DNA from: Paenibacillaceae bacterium
GTDB taxonomy: Bacteria > Bacillota > Clostridia > Lachnospirales > Lachnospiraceae
Assembly: GCA_015057705.1 (NCBI GenBank)
Contig: SVDU01000001.1
Coordinates: 372,001 to 436,000 of the forward strand
Direction: 5' to 3'
DNA: 64,000 nt
How positions within the stretch are numbered: position 1 is the first letter of the stretch; each line of letters opens with the position of its first letter. The translations under genes were made by a program, and so were the position numbers. Below, piece after piece: positions 9,765 through 18,299 of this stretch. Under the pieces are notes generated by a model that saw only the letters and a list, made by a program, of their open reading frames with translations, searched no databases and was not told the origin of the DNA.

Positions 9765-9977
9765 ATGGCAGTATACACTCCTAAATGGGGTAAGGAAGTA
9801 AAGAAGGCTTTAATTGATAATGACCTTTCGGTTGCGGACCTTGCAGTTACGCTGAGTTGCTCAAGAATCTATTTAAGTAATGTGATTCATGGACGGGAAT
9901 ATTCCAGTGAAATTGTAACAAAAGTAAGCAGGCAGCTAAATATCCCGGAAATGGGAATGTGTGATGTCTTACGTTAA
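9765..9977 (+). CDS. Small Cro-like HTH protein
   Basis: A 70-residue helix-turn-helix protein (LSVADLAVTLSCSRIYLSNV) and the first gene behind the rightward promoter, hence probably the Cro-type switch or an early regulator. GGAAGGAGG lies 8-9 bases before the ATG. Confidence 0.75.
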   Translation: MAVYTPKWGKEVKKALIDNDLSVADLAVTLSCSRIYLSNVIHGREYSSEIVTKVSRQLNIPEMGMCDVLR

Positions 9978-10012
9978 AACTATTATGTAACTAATCCAAA
10001 GGAGGTGGAAAA

Positions 10013-10279
10013 ATGGAAGATTTCAAGGAGCAGATAGCAAAACAATTTGTTTCAAGTGAAAAAGCGTGTATCGAAGCAGAAAAAAGGAGTAAAGGTATTG
10101 ATCCAGCAAAAGTCCAGATTGTTGTTCCTATGTTATTGGAAATTGCAAGTAACAACTACCTGAACCCAGCCGAATTCAATGAAGCCTTAAAAATTGCTAA
10201 AGATTTAATGGATTATTCTTTAGCCAGATTATCAGCTAATGCTTGGACAGTAACTGCATTAGAAAAAGCAAAGTTGTAA
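10013..10279 (+). CDS. Hypothetical early phage protein
   Basis: 88 residues, predicted helical, with no recognised domain. AAAGGAGGTGG is a strong ribosome site 5 bases before the ATG. It follows the Cro-like gene in the same transcript. Its 3' end overlaps a convergent small frame on the other strand. Confidence 0.65.
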   Translation: MEDFKEQIAKQFVSSEKACIEAEKRSKGIDPAKVQIVVPMLLEIASNNYLNPAEFNEALKIAKDLMDYSLARLSANAWTVTALEKAKL

Positions 10280-10410
10280 TCCGTGATAAACTCTAAAATT
10301 TGACCTTCCATGGCTTGGTGTGAATCGTCATTGTTTGAATTTATGCGAGCCTGCATCTTGACAGATGCAAATGCGATAGCAATATCATGTGCCCTTTTTT
10401 CAATCTTCAT
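10213..10410 (-). CDS. Possible small antisense protein
   Basis: 65 residues from ATG 10408-10410, with AAGAAAGG upstream on the minus strand. It overlaps the last 67 bases of the 10013-10279 gene tail to tail. The composition is normal for a soluble helical protein, but no domain is recognised. It is the only minus-strand candidate in the early region and needs protein-level conservation to be accepted. Confidence 0.35.
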   Translation of the reverse strand: MKIEKRAHDIAIAFASVKMQARINSNNDDSHQAMEGQILEFITDYNFAFSNAVTVQALADNLAKE

Positions 10411-10532
10411 ATATGTTTTTCCTTTCTTAAGTACTCGGTGGTCAAACACCTGTAACTAAAGCATTGCAGAAATTGTGAAGATGAGATGAATTGCTATTAA
10501 TATAATTTTAAATCAGATTGGAGTAGGAATCT

Positions 10533-11015
10533 ATGGGAGCTAAGCCAACGAAAGCAGCCAATAGTATCTACTGTAAGTCGAGATTAGAAGCAGCGATCTT
10601 TGATGACAGACTGAGGAGCCGGGAAAAAGCGGCTGAGATGTTAGGATATGATCCTTCTACCGTTGCAAGTTGGGAGCTGGGCTCAAGTCGCCCTTCGCCT
10701 GAAGCTGTGCTAATTATGGCAGATACATATAATGCACCAAACTTATGTAATCATTTTTGTACGAATGAATGCCCTCTGGGAAAAGATATGCCGTCAGTAA
10801 TAGATGGTGATCTGGATAGACTTGTTCTTCGGGCATTAGGAGCAATCAGAGATTTGAAGGAGACCAAGGAAAGTCTAATTGATATTACAGTAGATGGAAT
10901 AATTGATGAAAGTGAAATGCCAATACTGGAGGAGATTATAGCTACATTTGATGAATTATCTGTAATTCATAATAGCTTAAAGATCTGGTTTATAAAAAAC
11001 AGTAAGGAGGGATAA
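10533..11015 (+). CDS. HTH_XRE transcriptional regulator
   Basis: 160 residues. An N-terminal HTH at about 20-65 (EKAAEMLGYDPSTVASWELG) is followed by a cysteine group (CNHFCTNECPLG) and an acidic helical C-terminus. The same architecture occurs in early-region regulators of clostridial phages. The ATG at 10533 has GGAGTAGG upstream. Two bases separate its stop from the next start. Confidence 0.75.
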   Translation: MGAKPTKAANSIYCKSRLEAAIFDDRLRSREKAAEMLGYDPSTVASWELGSSRPSPEAVLIMADTYNAPNLCNHFCTNECPLGKDMPSVIDGDLDRLVLRALGAIRDLKETKESLIDITVDGIIDESEMPILEEIIATFDELSVIHNSLKIWFIKNSKEG

Positions 11016-11017
11016 GG

Positions 11018-11263
11018 ATGCCAAAAGGAAGAGCAACTAAGAAAAAAACTGAGCCTGGGCTTAGTAATATGGTGACACTGTCATATTACACAATTAAGGA
11101 TGTGATGACTATACTTGGTTGTGGTCGTACTAAAGCATCGGAGGTCGTTCGTGCGTTGAACGATGAGCTTGAGGGAAAGGGTTATATGAGGTTTCCGCTT
11201 GGGCGGGTACCAAAACAGTATTTTGAAGAAAGATATCATTTAGTAGAAAGGAGAGAAGCTTAA
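11018..11263 (+). CDS. Small HTH (excisionase-like) DNA-binding protein
   Basis: 81 residues. YYTIKDVMTILGCGRTKASEVVRALNDEL-like sequence fits a MerR/excisionase-type winged helix used for DNA bending. The N-terminus is very basic. It is a candidate excisionase, though position alone does not prove it. AAGGAGGG precedes the ATG, directly coupled to the gene upstream. Confidence 0.6.
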   Translation: MPKGRATKKKTEPGLSNMVTLSYYTIKDVMTILGCGRTKASEVVRALNDELEGKGYMRFPLGRVPKQYFEERYHLVERREA

Positions 11264-11304
11264 GATATAACCGGCGGTGATTAACTCCAGAAAGGAGGAA
11301 TACC

Positions 11305-11451
11305 ATGAGATATTTTGAAAATCTGGATGATTTTCAGGATGGCAGTCGCCCCCCCATTATTGATTGGGTAGAATGGTTTGTCAGCAGATTGATTGCCATA
11401 GGAGCTATAATGTTGATTTTTATAATTTGTGGCACATTGGAGGTATTGTGA
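11305..11451 (+). CDS. Small membrane protein
   Basis: 48 residues starting MRYFENLDDF. The second half is a single hydrophobic span (RLIAIGAIMLIFIICGTL). AAAGGAGG lies 7 bases before the ATG. It is followed within 14 bases by the next gene. No family recognised. Confidence 0.6.
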   Translation: MRYFENLDDFQDGSRPPIIDWVEWFVSRLIAIGAIMLIFIICGTLEVL

Positions 11452-11464
11452 AAGAGGGTGAGAA

Positions 11465-11659
11465 ATGATTACCTATTCATGTAAGTCGTGTCGGTTCCGC
11501 AATCGTTGCCCGGATCGGAGCAGGCGGTATACCTGTAAAGATTACAAAAGAAAGAATCCCCAGGAGCAGCAACTCCCAGGGATCAAAGAAACTGATAATA
11601 ACTTTTCAACTCTATTATACGTAGAGAAACGGAGAAAATCAAGATGGAAAAAATGTTAG
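11465..11659 (+). CDS. Small cysteine-rich protein
   Basis: 64 residues with four N-terminal cysteines (CKSCRFRNRC and a later C) that could bind zinc or an iron-sulfur cluster. The C-terminus is basic. The ribosome site is GAGGGTGAG. The 3' end overlaps the next start by 16 bases. Confidence 0.55.
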   Translation: MITYSCKSCRFRNRCPDRSRRYTCKDYKRKNPQEQQLPGIKETDNNFSTLLYVEKRRKSRWKKC

Positions 11660-11919
11660 AAGCTATTTTATTGGCTGCTATGCCAGAGAAGTTGAGAGAA
11701 GAGGCGAAAGAACCAATATGCCTTATCTTTAATAAGGAAAAAGGATTAGAGGGGGAAGTTACTACAACCATTGCTGGACCGGCTTCCGGTATTTTTGCAG
11801 GTCTTTGTACCTTGCTTATTGATTCTCTAAAAGTCATGGAATCAAATGATCCTATGAGACAAAAGGAAATTCTGGACTCTATTTATGAAATAGTAAGTAT
11901 TGAACTGGGATTAAAATAG
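11644..11919 (+). CDS. Hypothetical phage protein
   Basis: 91 residues with a helical, partly hydrophobic middle (IAGPASGIFAGLCTLLIDSL) that may be buried or membrane-associated. It lies in the early operon between the Cys-rich gene and a zinc-ribbon peptide. No family recognised. Confidence 0.55.
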   Translation: MEKMLEAILLAAMPEKLREEAKEPICLIFNKEKGLEGEVTTTIAGPASGIFAGLCTLLIDSLKVMESNDPMRQKEILDSIYEIVSIELGLK

Positions 11920-11930
11920 GAGGTTTAAAG

Positions 11931-12077
11931 ATGGCTTATTCTAATGAATGTCCTTATTGTGGAGCCAACCTGGATCCAGGAGAGCATTGTAGCTGTATTG
12001 AGGAAAAGGCAGAGGAAGAACAGACTTCTGTTGTTGGGATTACATATCATACTCAGGAGAAGCAAAATGTCTGTTAA
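11931..12077 (+). CDS. Small zinc-ribbon protein
   Basis: 48 residues with CPYCGANLDPGEHCSC, a two-pair cysteine knuckle of a zinc ribbon. AGGAGG lies 7 bases before the ATG. It overlaps the start of the YqaJ nuclease gene by 11 bases, so the two are translationally coupled. Small zinc ribbons at this place are common in Firmicutes phages. Confidence 0.65.
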   Translation: MAYSNECPYCGANLDPGEHCSCIEEKAEEEQTSVVGITYHTQEKQNVC

Positions 12078-12720
12078 GAAGATGGTTCTTAGCAGTAGAG
12101 AAGAGTGGTTGCAGGCCAGAAAAAATCACATTGGTGGATCTGACGCCAGCGCCTGTGTAGGCATGAATCCTTACAAGTCCAATGTGGAACTATGGGAAGA
12201 AAAGTCAGGATTACGTCAGCCAGAGGATATCTCAAAAAATGACTATGTTATTTATGGAAATAAAGCAGAAGAGTGCTTAAGAGCGCTGTTTTCTCTTGAT
12301 TTTCCCCAATATCAGGTTATCTACGATGATAATAATATGTTCCTAAACTCTGACTTTCCTTGGTTACATGCTTCCCTTGATGGAGAATTGATTGATCAGT
12401 TTGGCAGACATGGAATTTTAGAGATTAAGACAAGCAATCTCCTTCAGTCTCTGCAAAGGGAAAAGTGGAAGGATAGAATACCTGATAATTATTTTTGTCA
12501 GGTTCTCCACTATCTGGCTGTGACAGGTTATGAATTTGCTGTGTTAAAAGCCCAGCTAAAAAGTGAATGGGGCGGAGAACTAAGTATTATAACAAAGCAT
12601 TATTTCATTGATAGAAAGGACGTGGAGGAAGATATTGAGTATTTGGTTGATGCTGAAAAACGATTCTGGAATTGTGTGGAAACGGGACGGCGTCCAGATC
12701 TTATTCTTCCAGCGATATAA
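12067..12720 (+). CDS. YqaJ-type phage exonuclease
   Basis: A lambda-exonuclease-fold 5'-3' double-strand DNA exonuclease that makes single strands for annealing by the RecT protein two genes downstream. The 217 residues show the YqaJ start (EWLQARKNHIGGSDASACVG), the acidic 'LDGEL' region and the catalytic-type EIKTSN motif. Start ATG 12067 has CAGGAGA upstream; the open frame extends to 11944 but that part overlaps the zinc-ribbon gene in another frame. Confidence 0.88.
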   Translation: MSVKKMVLSSREEWLQARKNHIGGSDASACVGMNPYKSNVELWEEKSGLRQPEDISKNDYVIYGNKAEECLRALFSLDFPQYQVIYDDNNMFLNSDFPWLHASLDGELIDQFGRHGILEIKTSNLLQSLQREKWKDRIPDNYFCQVLHYLAVTGYEFAVLKAQLKSEWGGELSIITKHYFIDRKDVEEDIEYLVDAEKRFWNCVETGRRPDLILPAI

Positions 12721-12729
12721 GGTGGTCAC

Positions 12730-13635
12730 ATGGAATTAAAAATATATAATCCACAGGAAAACAGCTTCCTGCAAAAGATTGAATGGAACTTTGAGGATTT
12801 GAAAAAAGAAATTGCTGTGTCGGCTCAGGAATATGAATCCTCAGTTTATACGGATGACACGATAAAGGCTGCAAAAGCAGATCGGGCAAAGCTTAATAAA
12901 TTTGTAGATGCACTGAATAACAAGAGGACGGAGGTCCGAAAGGCACTTCTAAAACCAGATGAACAGTTCGGACTGGAAATTAAAGAACTGACTGGGATTG
13001 TTCAAAAGGCAATTAATAACATTGATACCCAGGTGAAAGGCTATGAAGAACGCCAGAGAAAGGAAAAAACAGCAAAGGTCCAGGAGTTTTACGAAGAGAA
13101 TATCCATGATCTTTCCTCTATTCTACCTTTTGATCGAGTTTTTAAGCCAGAGTATGCCAATGCCTCTACAACCATGAAATCGATTAAAGAGGATATACTG
13201 GCTCTGATCCAGAAGGTTGATGAAGGCCTGGCTATTATCAATGAAGTTGATAGTAAGTTTGCAGGAGATATGAAAGAAGTGTTTATTCGGACTTATGACA
13301 TAGGGGCAGCTATGGCCGAAAGGAATCGCTTGGAAACTGCAGAAGAGAAACGCAAAGCTTATGAGGAAGAACAGGCTCGTAAAAAGGCAGAACGAGAAGC
13401 TGCCATGCAGGCTCAGACAAGCAGGGTAATTACCGTCGGTAAAGTGCCGGTAACTTCTACGCGTCCAATACAGACTCAGCATGTAGCACAGCCTACGCCT
13501 GCTGTGGAAAGCATAGAAGATCCTGTACATATTCTGGACTTCCGTGTCCATGCAACAAAAAAACAACTGGATAAGTTAAAGGATTTCTTGAATTCAAATA
13601 GTATCCGGTTTGAACCGGTACCGAAAGGAGTGTAG
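12730..13635 (+). CDS. DUF1351 protein of the recombination module
   Basis: 301 residues, long charged helices in the first 130 residues, then an Ala/Glu/Lys coiled coil (about 195-225) and a Pro/Thr-rich linker before a small C-terminal domain. DUF1351 proteins regularly sit between YqaJ and RecT in Firmicutes phages. Their biochemical role is not known to me. GTGG ribosome site, 10 bases after the nuclease stop. Confidence 0.75.
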   Translation: MELKIYNPQENSFLQKIEWNFEDLKKEIAVSAQEYESSVYTDDTIKAAKADRAKLNKFVDALNNKRTEVRKALLKPDEQFGLEIKELTGIVQKAINNIDTQVKGYEERQRKEKTAKVQEFYEENIHDLSSILPFDRVFKPEYANASTTMKSIKEDILALIQKVDEGLAIINEVDSKFAGDMKEVFIRTYDIGAAMAERNRLETAEEKRKAYEEEQARKKAEREAAMQAQTSRVITVGKVPVTSTRPIQTQHVAQPTPAVESIEDPVHILDFRVHATKKQLDKLKDFLNSNSIRFEPVPKGV

Positions 13636-13640
13636 TCTCA

Positions 13641-14558
13641 ATGGCAGTTAATAACAGTCTTGCTAAACAACAGAATAGAAAAATGGATTTTGGTATGTAT
13701 TTGACTCAAGATGCCGCGAAGCAGCAGATTAACAAACTCTTGGGAGGGCAGGCAGGAACCCGTTTCATTTCCAGTATTGTATCTGCGGTTCAAGCAAATC
13801 CAGCACTGCAGGAATGTACCAACACTTCTATATTGAGTGCAGCGTTGCAGGGAGAAGCATTAAAGCTTTCTCCTTCCCCACAGCTGGGACAGTTTTATAT
13901 GGTCCCATTTAATAATAAAAAGAAAGAGGTCAAGGAAGCTCAGTTTCAGCTGGGATATAAGGGATATATCCAGCTTGCAAAAAGAAGCGGGGTTTATAAA
14001 AAACTCCATGTCATTTCAATCAAGGAAGGGGAATTGATTTCTTATGATCCACTGGAAGAGGAGTTGAAAGTATCCTTAATTGAAGATGATCTCTTAAGAG
14101 AAGCAGCACCTACCATCGGATATTATGCCATGTTCCGGGAGCATAACGGTTATGAGCATAGTATGTACTGGTCTAAAAAGAAGATGATGTCTCATGCAGA
14201 CAAATTTTCATCGGCATTCAATGCAAAGGATCTGGAGCGATTAGAGAGAGGGGAAATACCGGACAAGGATTTATGGAAGTATTCATCCTTCTGGTATAAG
14301 GATTTCGACGCAATGGCTCACAAGACCATGCTAAGACAGTTGATCTCAAAATGGGGAACTATGAGTATTGAAATGGTTCAGGCCATAGATGCCGATATGG
14401 CAGTGATCCGTGAGGATGGTACCGCAGATTATGTAGAGGTGGAAGAAGCTGCCAAAGATAATGTGGTTGCAGAGCAGGAAGCAGAACAAGAGCAACCGGT
14501 TCAGGAATCGCCGGAAAGCCCGGAAACGAGTGTGGAAGATGATTTCTTTAATCAATAA
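13641..14558 (+). CDS. recT: RecT family single-strand annealing protein
   Basis: Phage recombinase that pairs complementary strands exposed by the YqaJ exonuclease. 305 residues. The RecT core includes the N-terminal SSIVSAVQANPALQECT region, the LSPSPQLGQFYMVPF motif, KEAQFQLGYKGYIQLAKRS and FWYKDFDAMAHKTMLRQLI. The C-terminal 50 residues are acidic and disordered, usual for RecT. AAAGGAG precedes the ATG. Confidence 0.93.
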   Translation: MAVNNSLAKQQNRKMDFGMYLTQDAAKQQINKLLGGQAGTRFISSIVSAVQANPALQECTNTSILSAALQGEALKLSPSPQLGQFYMVPFNNKKKEVKEAQFQLGYKGYIQLAKRSGVYKKLHVISIKEGELISYDPLEEELKVSLIEDDLLREAAPTIGYYAMFREHNGYEHSMYWSKKKMMSHADKFSSAFNAKDLERLERGEIPDKDLWKYSSFWYKDFDAMAHKTMLRQLISKWGTMSIEMVQAIDADMAVIREDGTADYVEVEEAAKDNVVAEQEAEQEQPVQESPESPETSVEDDFFNQ

Positions 14559-14584
14559 AATCCAGTAGAAAGGAGGAAATACAA

Positions 14585-15016
14585 GTGGGAATCAGCCTTG
14601 ATAGTATGGGGTGTGGAGCATTGCTCGAAAGAGCCAATCTCGCCCTGGCCCAAGTAGCAAGAAATATCATGGATCCAAATACAGATCCGGAAAAGGCCCG
14701 TAAGGTTACAATTACCCTTACATTTAAACCTGACAAAAGTCGAAGACATGTAAAAACTTCTCTGGGAGTTAATGTCTCCTTAGCCCCACCTTTGGCAGAT
14801 GAGACAATGATGCTGATAGGACAGGACTTAAAGACAGGACGGATTGAAATGAATGAGTATGGGAGCAATCAGCAGCCTGTACGGGTTGCTGGGGAATCTT
14901 ATCCGGTTGCAACAGAAGAAATACCACCTCAGCCCAGAAACTTCGATTCAGAGACCGGAGAGATTATAGAGACGTCGCAGTATCAAAAACCTATTAATTT
15001 AAGAGAAGCAAATTAG
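14585..15016 (+). CDS. Conserved phage protein ('replication terminator'-type annotation)
   Basis: 143 residues from GTG with AAAGGAGG 8 bases upstream. The N-terminal part (MGISLDSMGCGALLERAN) is typical of a small family next to recT in clostridial phages, often labelled replication terminator protein. I know of no proof of that function. The second half is Pro/Glu-rich. Confidence 0.6.
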   Translation: MGISLDSMGCGALLERANLALAQVARNIMDPNTDPEKARKVTITLTFKPDKSRRHVKTSLGVNVSLAPPLADETMMLIGQDLKTGRIEMNEYGSNQQPVRVAGESYPVATEEIPPQPRNFDSETGEIIETSQYQKPINLREAN

Positions 15017-15033
15017 AGAAGGAGATCCGTAAC

Positions 15034-15777
15034 ATGGACAATTTAAAAGAAGCATTACAGTACATTGCAGGGCTTGGAGTTGATGCAGAAAAAACAGAAG
15101 TACTTGATATCAATGGGAAAACCTATGCTACTAAGTCATTGACGCGGTATGACAAGATGCCAAAGGCGGACAGGATCAAAGCATCCACCCTCACATCTAT
15201 GGTGGATTATATTTACCAGTGTAATAATGAATTCCCTGGCAGCATGATTATACATATTGCAAGTCCCACTAAGGTGTACCTAATGTCAGCTCTTGATAAG
15301 GAAAGGGAGCGAGAGATACTGTTTGAAGTAAATGCAGAGATCTCAGAATTCCGTTTTGATCAGTGGTACGATCAGGAACATATGATGATTGATTTACAGG
15401 CTAACTTCCAGAAGAATGAGGATCTTGAGTTGGTTTTAAAAGCAGTTGGAAATATCGTGAAGAAGAATGGCGAGACTTACTCCGATGATGGCTGCTCCCA
15501 GGTTGCAACTATGAGCACGGGAATTGCAACAAAAGCAGATGTGATTGTACCCAATCCAGTAGAGCTGATCCCATATCGCACATTCCAGGAAGTGGGTCAG
15601 CCGGCAAGTAAGTTTGTATTCCGGATCGGAGACAAAGAGGTTCCAGCCTTTAAGATTGTAGAAGCAGAGGGTGGAATCTGGAAGAACGAAGCCATTTCAA
15701 ATATCAAGGCTTTCCTTATGGAGAACCTCTCCAATATGGAAACTGAAATAAGAAGTAACATTACTGTAATAGGTTAA
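15034..15777 (+). CDS. Conserved phage protein, YfdQ/DUF2303-like
   Basis: 247 residues, mixed alpha/beta, with phrases such as SMIIHIASPTKVYL and RFDQWYDQEHMMIDLQ that fit the phage DUF2303 (YfdQ) group. Function unknown. It ends the recombination sub-operon; a GC-rich imperfect hairpin follows (15825-15862). Confidence 0.6.
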   Translation: MDNLKEALQYIAGLGVDAEKTEVLDINGKTYATKSLTRYDKMPKADRIKASTLTSMVDYIYQCNNEFPGSMIIHIASPTKVYLMSALDKEREREILFEVNAEISEFRFDQWYDQEHMMIDLQANFQKNEDLELVLKAVGNIVKKNGETYSDDGCSQVATMSTGIATKADVIVPNPVELIPYRTFQEVGQPASKFVFRIGDKEVPAFKIVEAEGGIWKNEAISNIKAFLMENLSNMETEIRSNITVIG

Positions 15778-15887
15778 TATTTTTTCCTTAGTGGTTTTAT
15801 ATGTCACGAATCTAAGACCAACTGTTTTACCTCCGCTGCCTGTCAGTGGGTGGCGGGGGATTTTAGTGGAAGTAGGTGAACCACACC

Positions 15888-16742
15888 ATGTCAAGACCTC
15901 AGAAAGAGGGTATCGACTACTTTCCATTTGATATAGACTTTTTTTCCGACCCTAAAATAAAAATCCTGAAGGCCCGGTATGGGGTAGATGGCATTGCAAT
16001 CTATTTGTATCTACTGTGTGAGATTTACCGATCAGGATATTATATTCGATTTAATGATGATTCTCAGTATATCATATCGGACGATTTAAAAATGAGTCCA
16101 GATAAGGTGATGCAGGTCTTGAAATTCTTGCTGGAACGGTCACTGTTTGATAATAAACTTTTCCAGTCGGACGCTGTCTTGACCTCAACCGGAATACAGA
16201 AGAGATTCCAGCTAGCTGTTAAAGAACGAGCTAAAAAGAATCCTATTCAAATAGAGGGTTTCTGGATTCTTCCAGAAGAAAAAACAGAACCCTTTATTAA
16301 AGTGAACTCATTTTTAAATAAATCAGGGAATAACAAGGATTTTTCCGGGAAAAACTCGGATAGTTCCCGGGAAGTATCCCTAAAGGAAAGTAAAGTAAAG
16401 GAAAGTAAAGTAAAGGAAATAAAAAGAAGTGTTTTTGTTCCTGAAGAGGATCTTAATAAGGCCATTTTGCGGTTTATGGATTATAGAGAGGAATTAAAAA
16501 AACCGTTGACCGATGATGCAATTACTTTATTAATTAAAGAATTACAGGATATAGGAAAGACCACAAACGAGCGTATTGCTATTTTAAATAGATCAATTAT
16601 GAACGGATGGACGGGAATTTTTCCTTTGAACAATATTGAAAAGGATTCAGCTCCATCTAATAAAAAAAACCAATTCCAGAACTTCCCTCAAAGGGATACT
16701 GATTATGATGCCATTGTAAATGAACAGTTTCTGGAAATGTAA
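15888..16742 (+). CDS. DUF4373 (Lin1244/Lin1753-type) phage replication protein
   Basis: 284 residues from ATG 15888, with an upstream in-frame GTG at 15876 as alternative. The N-terminal domain (residues 1-100, DYFPFDIDFFSDPKIKILKA) is a winged-helix domain found in replication initiators of Firmicutes phages. The middle contains a KESKV repeat encoded by tandem 15-base units. The C-terminus is a DnaD-like helical segment. It probably binds the origin and recruits helicase loading factors. Confidence 0.75.
   Translation: MSRPQKEGIDYFPFDIDFFSDPKIKILKARYGVDGIAIYLYLLCEIYRSGYYIRFNDDSQYIISDDLKMSPDKVMQVLKFLLERSLFDNKLFQSDAVLTSTGIQKRFQLAVKERAKKNPIQIEGFWILPEEKTEPFIKVNSFLNKSGNNKDFSGKNSDSSREVSLKESKVKESKVKEIKRSVFVPEEDLNKAILRFMDYREELKKPLTDDAITLLIKELQDIGKTTNERIAILNRSIMNGWTGIFPLNNIEKDSAPSNKKNQFQNFPQRDTDYDAIVNEQFLEM
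16382..16420. repeat. Tandem 15-bp repeat inside the replication gene
   Basis: AAAGGAAAGTAAAGT occurs at 16382-16396 and 16397-16411 with a partial third copy to 16420, coding KESKV repeats. Purine-rich repeats inside phage replication genes can act as origin iterons; that is a suggestion only. Confidence 0.6.
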
Positions 16743-16755
16743 AGGAGGAGTGACC

Positions 16756-18276
16756 ATGGAAGAGTTGGAGACCGTAGTCCAAAATAATGCAGAAATAAAA
16801 TCAGAGCCTTCACGTTGGTATGAAGGTCATATCAGTCTGGAGGACGCAAAGACATTTATTAAAAGCAATATTACTACGGCAGCCCGTTCTTTTATTGCCA
16901 TTGGATTTTATTTGAAATGTGTCAGAGACCGGAATCTGTTTGAAGAAGATAATTATCAAGATGTATGGGATTTTGCCAAATCAGAATATGGTATAAGCAA
17001 AAGCACAGCTAGCCGTTATATGTCCATGAATGATCGTTTCTCTGAGAACGGAAACAGTCCCAACATAAAAACGGAATACAAATCATTTGGAAAAAGTCAG
17101 CTGCAGGAAATGCTATATCTGGAAGATGAGCAGTTGGAACAGGTCAAGCCTGAGGATAGAGTGGAAGATATCCGGAATTTACGAAGACCCAAGGAGATTC
17201 CATACATAGAGCTACCAGGGCAGATGGATTTTGAAATAGACTTTCCTGATATTTTGCCTTCCGATCAGATTGAGAAGCCGGTTATGATACAAAAACAGAC
17301 CTTTGAAATAAATGTGGTGGATATGTTGTCTGGTGAGGAGCAGGAGAGCGTTGCGATATCGCAACAGGATGCGGATGTTAATAGTCAGGACTTTGAGGAT
17401 AAACGAAGAGAAGAATGGTTGATCCGATGTGATGTCCTTAGAAAAATGTGCAATGCTCTTTGCGATATGCATTCCTATGGTCTGGAAAAAGATAATTACA
17501 GTATGACAGCAATTCAAAGAATATCAAGCGGATCCTATGGTTTTGGATTTGGCGATGACGGATCTGATCATTCAGAATATAACGTTGAATATAAGGAACC
17601 CAGGTACTACGTAGAGGAATTTGATGGAATTGGAAACTGGGTATTTGAATCAGGTGAGATCGATCAGCAAATCTGGAATTTTAATGGCCGTGAATGGCAT
17701 AATGCACATCCGGATCAGCAGAAATTGGAAACCTCCCAGCTCGAAGATAAAGGATTTTATAATCCAGATGATGAAAAGAAAGTAGATGAATCTAACCCTG
17801 AAAATGTTATTGAACAACCAGGAAGTGTACCGGAAGAGGACGAAACTGTACCTGTTTCTTCTGAAAACGTAATTGATGGAGAATATGAGGAAGTTCCGTC
17901 AGAACCGATAAAGCAGGAACAGCCAGATCTTCCTATACTGAAGAACAATGAACAGCGCGCCGCTTTCATAGATGCCTATAAGACGTGGCCAATATGGATC
18001 GAGACCAAAGAAACAGGGGAAAGGTACTACCGGTATGATTTATCGGAAAAGGCTGCCATTGTGGTAAAGGTATACTGGAAGCACTCATGGGAGAGTTATA
18101 AGGAATCTAAGAATTATGAATACGGAGCAGAGCACTACTACCTTATGGGAGTGATGTCAGAATGGCATAACGGTAAAAATGCTTACGTGGAAGATGAGTC
18201 CAGGACATTTTATGAGTGTGGCACAAACCGATCTGCCCTAGTGGAATATTTGAAAGAATTTCAGAAAAAGCAATAG
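16756..18276 (+). CDS. Hypothetical phage protein, acidic linker between two domains
   Basis: 506 residues from ATG 16756 (AAAGGAGG upstream). The N-terminal 110 residues (FIKSNITTAARSFIAIGFYL...YGISKSTASRYMSM) look like a helical DNA-binding or DUF3102-like region. The centre is Glu/Pro-rich and low-complexity. The C-terminal 100 residues carry many aromatic residues (YKTWPIWIETKETGERYYRY). No function assigned. Codon 199-204 region spans a GTTGCGA palindrome. Confidence 0.6.
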   Translation: MEELETVVQNNAEIKSEPSRWYEGHISLEDAKTFIKSNITTAARSFIAIGFYLKCVRDRNLFEEDNYQDVWDFAKSEYGISKSTASRYMSMNDRFSENGNSPNIKTEYKSFGKSQLQEMLYLEDEQLEQVKPEDRVEDIRNLRRPKEIPYIELPGQMDFEIDFPDILPSDQIEKPVMIQKQTFEINVVDMLSGEEQESVAISQQDADVNSQDFEDKRREEWLIRCDVLRKMCNALCDMHSYGLEKDNYSMTAIQRISSGSYGFGFGDDGSDHSEYNVEYKEPRYYVEEFDGIGNWVFESGEIDQQIWNFNGREWHNAHPDQQKLETSQLEDKGFYNPDDEKKVDESNPENVIEQPGSVPEEDETVPVSSENVIDGEYEEVPSEPIKQEQPDLPILKNNEQRAAFIDAYKTWPIWIETKETGERYYRYDLSEKAAIVVKVYWKHSWESYKESKNYEYGAEHYYLMGVMSEWHNGKNAYVEDESRTFYECGTNRSALVEYLKEFQKKQ

Positions 18277-18299
18277 CGACAGGGTTGGAGGTGATTAAC

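Noticed and set aside
9583-9801. 72-codon plus-strand open frame in the early leader
   Set aside because: No ribosome site at its ATG, overlaps the well-supported Cro-like gene, and the composition is not protein-like.
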